Below are positions 5,527 through 12,017 of a DNA stretch of 12,504 bases, piece after piece. The notes below the pieces were generated by a model, which did not search any database, was not told the DNA's origin, and saw only the letters and a program-made list of their open reading frames with translations. Within the stretch, counting starts at the first letter, position 1, and each line of letters opens with the position of its first letter. Source of the DNA: Deltaproteobacteria bacterium (GTDB taxonomy: Bacteria > Desulfobacterota > Syntrophia > Syntrophales > UBA2192); assembly GCA_026388445.1 (NCBI GenBank), contig JAPLJU010000051.1, positions 1 to 12,504 on the forward strand, written 5' to 3'. The position numbers were made by a program, and so were the translations under genes.

Positions 5527-6303
5527 ATGATGAAAAGACAGATACCGACTATACTTATTTTGTTCACACTGGCAACCGTTATTCTTGTCTCCAGCACTTC
5601 CGCCATGGCTGTGGGCGTCGGCGTGAACTTCCAGTACTGGTATCCTTCCTTCAGCGGGGATCTTCGCGGTGACGGAGGCGGCACAAGCGGGACGGTCATG
5701 GACATGGAGAACGACCTGGGCCTGGACGATGAGGGTGCTTATGCAATCGAAGCCGGCGGTCAATTCGGCAGGCACCATCTGACCTTCGCATACACCTATT
5801 TCGACTGGTCGGGCGACCAGACGCTTGGAAGGGCGGTGGTCTTCGATGGGGCGACCTATGCAGCGGGAGCCAGAGTCCAGACGGACCTCAAATTTCAGAC
5901 ACTGGATTTCGAGTATCAGTACGATTTCTTCAAGATAGACACAGTGCTGGCCGGCTTGTCCGCGGGGGCGATCGCCAAAATGAAGTATGTGGAAGGGGAT
6001 GTGAGTCTCGAATCCTCCGTCAATAACAGGAAGAAGGATTTTTCCTACCCGATTCCCATGGTAGGTCTTGCAGCCCATGTCGGGCTCATTGCGAACATCC
6101 TGGAGGCCAGGGGGAAGGTGACGGGGATCACCTATTCGGATACCACCGTCTATGAAGCCGATGCGAACATCTCGCTGACCGCGATTCCCTTTACCGATAT
6201 CGCAGTCGGTTACCGGTACGTGGATTACGACGTGGAGGGGGACGGGGTGCTGCTCAAAACGCAGCTGTCAGGCCCGTATGTGTCCCTGACGGTCGGTTTC
6301 TGA
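5527..6303 (+). CDS. Small outer-membrane beta-barrel protein
   Basis: The product is 258 residues. The N-terminus MMKRQIPTILILFTLATVIL plus VSSTSAMA is a Sec signal peptide with likely cleavage after AMA (about residue 27). The mature part is full of alternating aromatic/hydrophobic strands (FQYWYPSFSG, HHLTFAYTYFDWSG, LDFEYQYDFF, IAVGYRYVDYDVEG) and ends in VSLTVGF, a terminal Phe as recognised by the BAM machinery. The length suits an 8- to 10-strand barrel (OmpA/OmpW-like class), but I cannot name the family. ATG 5527 was chosen over an in-frame GTG at 5455 because AGGAGAG (5514-5520) lies 6 nt upstream and the signal peptide then starts at the N-terminus. The next gene (ligase paralogue 2) begins 24 bp after its stop, so the two are probably cotranscribed. 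Confidence 0.8.
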   Translation: MMKRQIPTILILFTLATVILVSSTSAMAVGVGVNFQYWYPSFSGDLRGDGGGTSGTVMDMENDLGLDDEGAYAIEAGGQFGRHHLTFAYTYFDWSGDQTLGRAVVFDGATYAAGARVQTDLKFQTLDFEYQYDFFKIDTVLAGLSAGAIAKMKYVEGDVSLESSVNNRKKDFSYPIPMVGLAAHVGLIANILEARGKVTGITYSDTTVYEADANISLTAIPFTDIAVGYRYVDYDVEGDGVLLKTQLSGPYVSLTVGF

Positions 6304-6327
6304 TACGGGGCGAGAGGTTGAATACAG

Positions 6328-7386
6328 ATGGAGAAAGGGAACAAAATCAGGGTCGGTGTCATGCTGGCGGGTGTCTCCTCGGAGAAGGAGGTCTCCCTGG
6401 AGAGCGGCAGGAACATCTTCAGCAAGATGGACGGGAAGAAATTTGACCCCGCAGCCGTGTTCATGGACAGCAAGGGCGCCTTCTGGGAGATCCCCATCAA
6501 GCTTCTCATGCGAAACAGCACCAGGGACATCGAGATGGATCTCCAGGAAGAGGCGACGTATATCCCCTATGAAGACCTCAAGAAAAAATATGATTTCATT
6601 TACCTGGGTCTCCACGGGAAGTACGGTGAGGACGGCTGCGTGCAGGGGCTGCTCGAGATTCTCAATATTCCCTATACGGGCTCCGGAGTCCTTGCCTCGG
6701 CCCTTGGCATGGACAAATACACGGCTAGAAAGGTCCTCAGCATGAGCGGCATTGATGTGCCGAAGACAATCCCCGTTGAAAAAAGTGCGTGGGAAAACGG
6801 GAAAGCCGAGATCATCGCGCGCATCGACAGGGAACTGGGGTATCCCGTCGTGACGAAACCGACCCGCGAGGGATGCAGCACGGCCGTCAAAAAAGTCGTC
6901 TCTGCGGCAGGGATCCCCGATGCGCTGGCAGCCGCTTTTGAATGGGATAACGTCGTCATCGTGGAGGAATTCCTCTCCGGTATCGAGGTTACCTGCGGTG
7001 TCATCGGAAACGACGACCCCATGGCGCTCACCCCCTCGGAGACTGTCCCGACGCAGGAGATCCTCTCACTGCAGGATAAGTTTCTCTACGGGCAGGGCGA
7101 GAACAAGACCCCCGCCAGGGTCCCCGAAGAGGTGCTGAAAAAAATCCAGGAAACGGCTGTGGCCGCGTATAAGGCGCTCGGTCTTAAAGTCTATTCCCGA
7201 ATCGACATGTTTATCCGGCAGGACGGACGCATCGCCGTCCTGGAGCCGAACAGTCTCCCCGGCATGACACCTTCGACGGTTTTCTTCCACCAGGCGGCCG
7301 CATCCGGTATGACCCAGACGGATCTTATCAGCCGCGTTATCGAGCTTTCGCTCGAGATACATTCCAGGAAGAAAGGACCACTCTAA
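6328..7386 (+). CDS. D-alanine-D-alanine ligase-like protein, paralogue 2 (diverged, F-type omega loop)
   Basis: The product is a 352-residue ATP-grasp ligase paralogous to the upstream one. The Glu of SSEKEVSLESG (Glu21), GLHGKYGEDG (His96), ATP Lys177, SRID (Asp293) and LEPNS (Glu306, Asn308) keep the ATP/metal site intact. Two specificity positions differ: CREGSS is replaced by TREGCSTA, putting Cys183 at the DdlB Ser150 position. The omega loop EILSLQDKF has Lys251-Phe252 in place of Lys-Tyr and lacks the FYDY-like aromatic stretch. In lactic acid bacteria Tyr-to-Phe at this site marks D-Ala-D-Lac (F-type) ligases. An altered second substrate is therefore an inference here; no vanH/vanX-like gene is nearby to support D-lactate. 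An AGAGG ribosome binding site lies 10 nt before ATG 6328. Confidence 0.85.
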   Translation: MEKGNKIRVGVMLAGVSSEKEVSLESGRNIFSKMDGKKFDPAAVFMDSKGAFWEIPIKLLMRNSTRDIEMDLQEEATYIPYEDLKKKYDFIYLGLHGKYGEDGCVQGLLEILNIPYTGSGVLASALGMDKYTARKVLSMSGIDVPKTIPVEKSAWENGKAEIIARIDRELGYPVVTKPTREGCSTAVKKVVSAAGIPDALAAAFEWDNVVIVEEFLSGIEVTCGVIGNDDPMALTPSETVPTQEILSLQDKFLYGQGENKTPARVPEEVLKKIQETAVAAYKALGLKVYSRIDMFIRQDGRIAVLEPNSLPGMTPSTVFFHQAAASGMTQTDLISRVIELSLEIHSRKKGPL

Positions 7387-7428
7387 GAAATAGTGGTTAG
7401 TGGTTAGTGAAGAGTGAAGAGTGGTGAG
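7375..7428. repeat. Stop-codon hairpin and heptamer tract after ddl paralogue 2
   Basis: CCACT (7378-7382) and AGTGG (7392-7396) pair around the TAA stop (7384-7386), mirroring the hairpin after paralogue 1. Bases 7392-7426 are five heptamers (AGTGGTT twice, AGTGAAG twice, AGTGGTG). A G+C-rich hairpin, GGGCC-TGC-GGCCC, follows at 7432-7444, in the same relative place as the CGGGCT hairpin after paralogue 1, again without a T-run. Confidence 0.6.
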
Positions 7429-7477
7429 ATCGGGCCTGCGGCCCCGGAAGGGTTAAGAGTACGAATTTAAAGAGGTC

Positions 7478-7507
7478 TTGACAAAATTGTGAGCGTCATT
7501 ATATTAT
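7478..7507 (+). promoter_or_regulatory. Candidate promoter for the HExxH gene
   Basis: TTGACA (7478-7483) and TATTAT (7502-7507) are spaced 18 bp within an AT-rich stretch. The gene start follows at 7548 with GGAGAGA (7534-7540) as ribosome binding site. A TATAAT also exists at 7505-7510, but its spacing would be too long. Confidence 0.55.
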
Positions 7508-7547
7508 AATTACCTTTTAAAAAAGATCCCCTCGGAGAGATCCTGAC

Positions 7548-8078
7548 ATGAGGTATTTCAATCCTCTTCAGATATTCCAGGCGAAACAGATTTTTGATCA
7601 GGCCGAGAAGCTGACGCAGAAATATTTTCGCCTGAGCCCCGAGGAGCTGAAGGCCAACCGCTATGACGTGAAGACCCTGGTCGAGCTTCAGAAACACGAG
7701 GTGACAGACAGGGCCTTCGCGCATCTTTGCCGGTATTTTATCCGGAAAAAAGAAGGGCCGGATGGGACCCGGGAATTTCCCCATTATCGGGTCTGCCTGC
7801 AGGATCACCGGATCCTGGATGCCGTTGACCGGGGAAGGTCTTTCATAAAATACGAACCCCTGATGCTCTACATTGCCGTCCATGAACTGACGCATGTCAT
7901 CCGGTTTTCGCACGGCCACAGTAATTTTGATGCTCCGGAAGCGGAAAAGGAGCATGAGGAAGAAAAGGTCAATGCGTTTACCCAGAATATTCTGGGTTCC
8001 GTCCCCGACCGCGGCGTCATGATGGTGATGGATTGCTTCAACAAGCGTTATGATATGAATGCCATATTTCAGAATTAA
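7548..8078 (+). CDS. Small HExxH-motif protein (putative zinc metallopeptidase)
   Basis: The product has 176 residues, no signal peptide and no membrane segment, so it is probably cytoplasmic. VHELTHVIRF contains His112-Glu113-x-x-His116, the zinc-binding and catalytic signature of gluzincin/metzincin-type peptidases. About 22 residues later the charged segment EKEHEEEKVNAFTQNIL resembles the EExxN-x-F segment that supplies the third zinc ligand, a Glu, in many small HExxH proteins. The N-terminal half (Gln/Lys-rich helices, then FIRKKEGPDGTREFPHY) matches nothing I can name. The GGAGAGA ribosome binding site lies 7 nt before ATG 7548. It is followed after 25 bp by the FmdB-type gene and shares that gene's terminator, so the two likely form an operon. 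The substrate is unknown. Confidence 0.75.
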   Translation: MRYFNPLQIFQAKQIFDQAEKLTQKYFRLSPEELKANRYDVKTLVELQKHEVTDRAFAHLCRYFIRKKEGPDGTREFPHYRVCLQDHRILDAVDRGRSFIKYEPLMLYIAVHELTHVIRFSHGHSNFDAPEAEKEHEEEKVNAFTQNILGSVPDRGVMMVMDCFNKRYDMNAIFQN

Positions 8079-8103
8079 AATCAGTGTCCGGGAGGTTTGA
8101 CAC

Positions 8104-8382
8104 ATGCCCATTTACGAATATCAGTGCAGGAAATGCGGGAAATCATTCGAAATCGTCCAGCGAATCTCGGAGCCCGATCGCAAATCCTGTAAATTCTGCA
8201 AAGGCCCCGTGAAGAGGTTGATGTCCATGACCACGTTCCACCTGAAGGGGTCCGGCTGGTATGTAACGGATTACGGCGGAAAGAAGCCTCCGGCGGTTGA
8301 AAAAGAAAAGAGCGAGGCGCCCAAGGAAACATCACCGAGTCCAACGCCGGCAGCCGAGACGGATAGCAAAAAGGAGTCCTGA
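8104..8382 (+). CDS. FmdB-family zinc-ribbon protein
   Basis: The product has 92 residues. MPIYEYQCRKCGKSFEIVQR is the highly conserved start of the FmdB/CxxC_CxxC_SSSS family. Cys8 and Cys11 form the first zinc knuckle, and Cys29 and Cys32 (SCKFCKGPVKRLMS) the second. The segment FHLKGSGWYVTDYG after the ribbon is also typical. The remaining ~35 residues are a low-complexity Lys/Glu/Pro/Ser tail, probably disordered. FmdB was named for a putative regulator of formamidase; for most members the role is unsettled. The GGGAGG ribosome binding site lies 8 nt upstream, and a strong terminator follows the stop. Confidence 0.9.
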   Translation: MPIYEYQCRKCGKSFEIVQRISEPDRKSCKFCKGPVKRLMSMTTFHLKGSGWYVTDYGGKKPPAVEKEKSEAPKETSPSPTPAAETDSKKES

Positions 8383-8405
8383 CATATTGGGAATAACGGC
8401 ATTAT

Positions 8406-8441
8406 AAAAGGGTGGTTTCTCGAGGAAACCACCCTTTTTTT
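8406..8441 (+). terminator. Strong, probably bidirectional Rho-independent terminator
   Basis: GGGTGGTTTC (8410-8419) pairs perfectly with GAAACCACCC (8425-8434) over 10 bp around a 5-nt loop and is followed by seven Ts (8435-8441). On the minus strand the stem is preceded in plus sense by AAAA (8406-8409), giving a short T-run for the convergent hydrolase gene. Confidence 0.92.
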
Positions 8442-8489
8442 ATTTAGCCTCTTCTGTCAGCTTGCTACTTAACACCGAAAGCTGATGAC

Positions 8490-9335
8490 TCAAGATTCCG
8501 GCCTGTGCGCCAGGATTTCGTCAATGAATTGCTTGATCGCGGTTAGAACCGTCGATCGGGCCTCGTGATGGGGAATGTGCCCGCAGGCCGGGATGAGGAG
8601 TTTTCTGGCGGGACCCGTCACCTTTTTTGTGATGGATTCCACTTGTGCCGGTGTCCCATACTGATCGTCCACACCCTGGATGGCCAGCACGGGGCATGCC
8701 ACCCCCGGCAGATACTCTTCCACATTCCAGCTCCGAAATTCCGGCGAAAGCCACGTCTCGGCCCATCCGCGAAACATCAGGTCCGTGTTCGCACCGTGAT
8801 ATTTTGAAAGACGCCCGGGGAGATCGGTTGTTCTGTATATCTGCACGGCCTCTTCGATCCCCTTCACAGTTACATCCTCCACAAAGACGTGAGCCGCTTC
8901 CGTGGCAATGCCCATAACGTGTTTCGGGTGGACGGATGCGAACATGAGCGCGATGGATCCCCCATCACTGTGGCCTAGGAGAATGGCTTCACCGACGCCG
9001 CACTTCTCAAGGACCTCTGGGAGGGTCGTAAGGGCTTCGTCGTGAAGATACCGTATGGGCCTCGGAAGGCTCACGGGGTCGGACTTTCCGTATCCCCACC
9101 GGTCATAGACAAGCCCATCAAGTCCGGCCATCAGGCAGAGCGCCGCCGGGAAGTCCCTCAACTGACCGATGCTGCCCAGACCCTCGTGCAGAAAGATCAT
9201 AGTGGGTGACCTCCCGCTCAAAGCCTGTTTGCCCGGATGGATCCTCTCGGCAAAAAGGCGGTGTCCAGCGGCCTCCACATAAAAGGATTGCCGCGAAAGG
9301 ACGCCTGTTTGGCTTATTTCCCCCGAATGGCTCAT
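8490..9335 (-). CDS. Alpha/beta-fold hydrolase
   Basis: The product is a 281-residue cytoplasmic enzyme without a signal peptide. The fold is shown by the oxyanion-hole strand MIFLHEGLGS (residues 46-55), DRWGYGKSD (78-86), and the nucleophile elbow GHSDGG with Ser123. AIQGVDDQYGT supplies the acid (Asp223 or Asp224), and CGHIPHHE supplies His253. A helical cap lies between residues 150 and 205. Many such proteins are esterases or C-C bond hydrolases; the sequence alone does not tell the substrate. The only AGGAG upstream lies about 20 nt from ATG 9335, so the start is uncertain. The gene is convergent with the FmdB-type gene and shares its terminator. A 7-bp inverted repeat (TCAGCTT 8457-8463, AAGCTGA 8479-8485) lies just past its stop. 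Confidence 0.88.
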   Translation of the reverse strand: MSHSGEISQTGVLSRQSFYVEAAGHRLFAERIHPGKQALSGRSPTMIFLHEGLGSIGQLRDFPAALCLMAGLDGLVYDRWGYGKSDPVSLPRPIRYLHDEALTTLPEVLEKCGVGEAILLGHSDGGSIALMFASVHPKHVMGIATEAAHVFVEDVTVKGIEEAVQIYRTTDLPGRLSKYHGANTDLMFRGWAETWLSPEFRSWNVEEYLPGVACPVLAIQGVDDQYGTPAQVESITKKVTGPARKLLIPACGHIPHHEARSTVLTAIKQFIDEILAHRPES

Positions 9336-9478
9336 GGGATTGAAGTACGTTTCGATCTCCTGTATAAGTTAAAAAGGCGTTCGCGTAACTTTCGTCATGC
9401 ACGAACAGGCCGTGTCTTAACATAATTCGCGGGGACCTTCAGCAAAATTGTAAAAAAAATGGAGATCCCCCGCCGAAG

Positions 9479-10644
9479 TTGGGAATACCCCTCCAGTTGA
9501 ATGAAGGGACGTTGGAAGGAGGAAAGGCCCTGGGTTCTGCGATCTCGAATACACCGTCCGGAACGGTTCATCGATGGAGGGTCCTGTGGGCGGCCTTCAT
9601 CACCTATCTTCTCGACAGCTACGACCTGATCGTCCTGGCCATCGCCATGCCGGTGCTGCTCAAGGTCCTCGACATATCGCTGCCCGAGGGGGGACTGATC
9701 GGTTCGGCGACGATGTTGGGCGCCGTGGTGGGTGGGGTTGTCTTCGGACTGATCGCCGAAAATTACGGCCGGCGGTTCTCGCTCATCCTCGCGCTTCTCT
9801 GGCTCGGCATCTGTATGGGTTTTATTTATTTCATCCACACCTGGGGAATGTGGCTGGTCCTTCGGTTCATCACGGGCATCGCCGTCGGGGGCATCTGGGG
9901 TCCCTGTTCCGCTTTGATTGCCGAACACTGGGCTCCGGAATACCGGGGCCGGGCGGCATCACTCGTTCTGAGCAGTTTCGCCATCGGCGCCGTGCTCGCT
10001 TCTTTCGTCGGACGGTTCGTGCTCACCGTGGACTGGCGGTTCCTCTTCCTGGTCGGGGCATCGGCGTGATCTTTGAGAAAGGGATCGCCCGGACAACGCT
10101 GCTCGCCACCCTCGTGAGTTTCATCAATCTTGCCGGTTACTGGGGCGCGGCTTACTGGATCCCGACTTTCCTGACGCTCGAGCGGGGGCTCAGTCTCACG
10201 ACGATGGCGAATTTTTCCCTATTCATGTATATCGGCATGTTTTTCGGGTTTCAGTTTTTCGGGGTTCTCTCTGACCGGATCGGGCGGCGAAACGCCATGA
10301 TCGTCGCTTTTATCGTGGTCGCGCTCTCGATTGCCGTCTACATCGTTGTCCCAAACCCGACCTTTCTCTTCTGGTGGGGGATCGTTGTCGGGTTCGGGCT
10401 CCCCGGCGTGGGCGGCATCCTCGGGGCCTACTACGCGGAGCTCTTCCCGGAACGCATCCGCGCCTACGCGGGTGGTTTCTGCTGGAACACCGGGAGAATA
10501 GGTGCCATCCTTGCCCCTTACACGATCGGATACCTGGGCAAACACTACGGGTTGCAGACGGGGCTCGCCGTCACCTGTGTCGTTTATATTCTCGGGGCGG
10601 CTATGCTTTTACTCTTACCGGAGACGCTCAAGAGGAAGGCTTGA
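9479..10644 (+). pseudogene. MFS transporter broken by an internal deletion and frameshift
   Basis: The first frame (9479-10069) encodes TM1 to the middle of TM6, with the motif-A loop GLIAENYGRR between TM2 and TM3, and ends in WRFLFLVGASA then TGA. The second frame (usable from GTG 10066 to 10644) resumes with VIFEKGIARTTLLATLVSFI, encodes TM7-TM12 with the matching loop GVLSDRIGRR, and ends LLLPETLKRKA. The end of TM6 and most of the cytoplasmic central loop are missing. A deletion, not a simple one-base slip, therefore joins the halves near 10055-10070. Both motif-A loops are of the proton-coupled organic-anion type (aromatic acid or sialic acid transporter-like). The start is uncertain: AGGAGG at 9517-9522 precedes only a CTG (9530), and TTG 9479 is the outer limit. 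The stop and restart overlap as GTGA, so two half-proteins are formally possible. Confidence 0.8.
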
Positions 10645-10647
10645 AGC

Positions 10648-11247
10648 ATGGAGCGGGAGATCAACACATCGGAGTTTCTCGGAAAGCGGACCGTGATCCT
10701 GGGCGATGTCAACACGGGAAAGACCACCCTGAGCCGAAAGATCCTCGTTGAATTCTGCCGGCAAGGTCTCTCATCGCGTATTGCCGTCATTGACCTTGCT
10801 CCGGAGATCCCTGCAGATGTTCTTGTCGCCAGGGGCCTGCAGGGGGTCGGCGGAAAGCTGCTTCCCTCGGGGGAAAGTGATGTCCTTTATCTGGGAGCAT
10901 CGCTTAAGCCTCCCAGGCTGAGTTCCGTGACAGAGGAAGAGGCTCTGGAAATCGCACGGGAGAATGTGGCGAAAATAGAAGGACTCTTTCAGGACTTCGG
11001 GCGGAGTGGCAGGGACATCCTCTTTATCAATGATATCAGCCTTTATTTGCAGGCGGGAACCACAGAGGTTTTACTCAACTGGATCAGGAGTGCAAAAACA
11101 GTCATTGCCAATGGCTACTATGGTGAGAGCCTGGGATCGGGCGTTCTCTCCAGACGTGAAAAGGAACAGACGGGAAGATTGAAACAATATTTCGACGAAG
11201 TGATCGAGTTGGTCATTCCGCTAGGTGCACGGCGAGGGGGCGGCTGA
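10648..11247 (+). CDS. P-loop NTPase of unknown function
   Basis: The product is a 199-residue soluble protein. GDVNTGKTTLSRKIL (residues 19-33) is a Walker A P-loop at the end of the first strand. VIDLAPEIP (48-56) follows the next strand, and RDILFINDIS (122-131) fits a Walker B strand, with conserved-looking blocks SLYLQAGTTEVL and TVIANGYYGESLG. It resembles small P-loop proteins of methanogens and deltaproteobacteria that carry 'FINDIS(I/L)YLQ' and 'ANGYYG' segments. That is my recollection, and no function is known to me. GAGGAAGG (10632-10639) lies 8 nt before ATG 10648, and the gene starts 3 bp after the transporter stop, so it was in that operon. The 172-bp AT-rich gap that follows (11248-11419) holds the rrf2 promoter. 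Confidence 0.72.
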   Translation: MEREINTSEFLGKRTVILGDVNTGKTTLSRKILVEFCRQGLSSRIAVIDLAPEIPADVLVARGLQGVGGKLLPSGESDVLYLGASLKPPRLSSVTEEEALEIARENVAKIEGLFQDFGRSGRDILFINDISLYLQAGTTEVLLNWIRSAKTVIANGYYGESLGSGVLSRREKEQTGRLKQYFDEVIELVIPLGARRGGG

Positions 11248-11347
11248 TGTAAGAAAAACCATTTATATTCAAATCATTAGAACGACATATCTTTAAAATA
11301 ATCACCCCCTAATTCTGAATAACTTTGAATAAGATTAGAAAAATATC

Positions 11348-11375
11348 TTGACAATAGGTCTTTTATAAATATAAT
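11348..11375 (+). promoter_or_regulatory. Strong promoter of the Rrf2 regulator
   Basis: Consensus TTGACA (11348-11353) and TATAAT (11370-11375) are spaced 16 bp. The ATG of the regulator lies 45 bp past the -10 box. Confidence 0.85.
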
Positions 11376-11394
11376 CTCTACTAAAATAGTAGAG
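11376..11394. promoter_or_regulatory. Inverted-repeat operator, probably Rrf2-bound
   Basis: CTCTACT (11376-11382) and AGTAGAG (11388-11394) are a perfect 7-bp dyad around AAAAT. The dyad begins directly after the -10 box, so it covers the transcription start. A dimeric Rrf2 protein bound here would block initiation. Autoregulation by the adjacent gene is inferred from position. Confidence 0.65.
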
Positions 11395-11419
11395 ATAGTA
11401 TATATTCATAATACGACCT

Positions 11420-11860
11420 ATGAAATTATCAACCCGTGGCCGCTACGGCGTAAGACTTATGCTTGACCTTGCCCTACATTACGGTGAGGGACCCGTCCTG
11501 CTCAAGGATATCGCGGGAAGGCAGGGCATTTCGGAGAAATATCTCTGGCAATTGATCAATCCCCTCAAGAAGATGGGGCTTATTGGTTCTACCCGCGGCG
11601 CTCACGGGGGATATGTACTTGCGAGGTCGCCATCGGAAATAAGCCTCAAAGAGATTGTGCGGGTCCTCGAGGGCTCGCTCTGTCTGGTGGATTGCGTCGA
11701 AAATCTGGCCGTTTGTGAAAGGTCTCAGACCTGCACGTCGCGAGATATCTGGTCCGAGGCCTCGAACCAGATATCGCAAATACTTGAGTCGGTGACGTTG
11801 GACAAGATGGTCGTGAAACAAAGGACCAAGAACCAAGAATGCATTGAGTACAGCATTTGA
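11420..11860 (+). CDS. Rrf2-family transcriptional regulator (IscR/CymR-like)
   Basis: The product has 146 residues. MKLSTRGRYGVRLMLDLALH is the canonical Rrf2 N-terminus. The winged helix follows: LKDIAGRQGISEKYLWQLIN is the recognition helix region, and GLIGSTRGAHGGYVLAR is the wing. The dimer helix carries four cysteines, Cys88, Cys92, Cys99 and Cys105 (SLCLVDC, AVCERSQTC). IscR uses three cysteines in this region to hold an Fe-S cluster, so cluster or redox sensing is possible. CymR-type members lack the cluster and sense cysteine synthase (CysK). The adjacent metY remnant and cysK gene suggest control of sulfur assimilation. The gene has a strong promoter with a dyad operator; no good Shine-Dalgarno sequence is visible before ATG 11420. 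Confidence 0.92.
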   Translation: MKLSTRGRYGVRLMLDLALHYGEGPVLLKDIAGRQGISEKYLWQLINPLKKMGLIGSTRGAHGGYVLARSPSEISLKEIVRVLEGSLCLVDCVENLAVCERSQTCTSRDIWSEASNQISQILESVTLDKMVVKQRTKNQECIEYSI

Positions 11861-11941
11861 TCTCTCATGAGCATGCGATGTTCTCCGGCTGGGAGGGTTT
11901 CCTCCTGTGAACCATAATACGTGATCAAGGAAGGGCATGAC

Positions 11942-11990
11942 AACCCGCTAACCGGCTGAAGGAAGACGGTCTGTGGGTTTTCTTTCCTTT
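11942..11990 (+). promoter_or_regulatory. Hairpin with T-rich tail in the metY leader (terminator or attenuator)
   Basis: AACCC (11942-11946) pairs with GGGTT (11975-11979) and ACCG (11951-11954) with CGGT (11967-11970), separated by a symmetric 4x4 internal loop and closed by a 12-nt loop. The tail is TTCTTTCCTTT. It could end rrf2 transcription or attenuate metY. A smaller dyad GGAGG-GTTT-CCTCC lies upstream at 11892-11905. I could not match the leader to a known SAM, SAH or T-box riboswitch. Confidence 0.4.
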
Positions 11991-12017
11991 GAGGGCGCTT
12001 CAGGAAGGGAGGAAAGT

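Noticed and set aside
6874..7083. Complete vancomycin-type D-Ala-D-Lac operon
   Set aside because: Only the ligase residues are suggestive; no D-lactate dehydrogenase, D,D-dipeptidase or two-component pair is present in the window.
9574..10065. Early part of the long frame 9574-10644 as coding
   Set aside because: Before ~10066 the translation is an Arg/Gly/His-rich shadow of the transporter's first half; only the part after that encodes TM7-TM12.
11881..11980. SAM-type riboswitch before metY
   Set aside because: I could not lay the conserved SAM-I/II/IV core sequences onto the leader, so no class is called.
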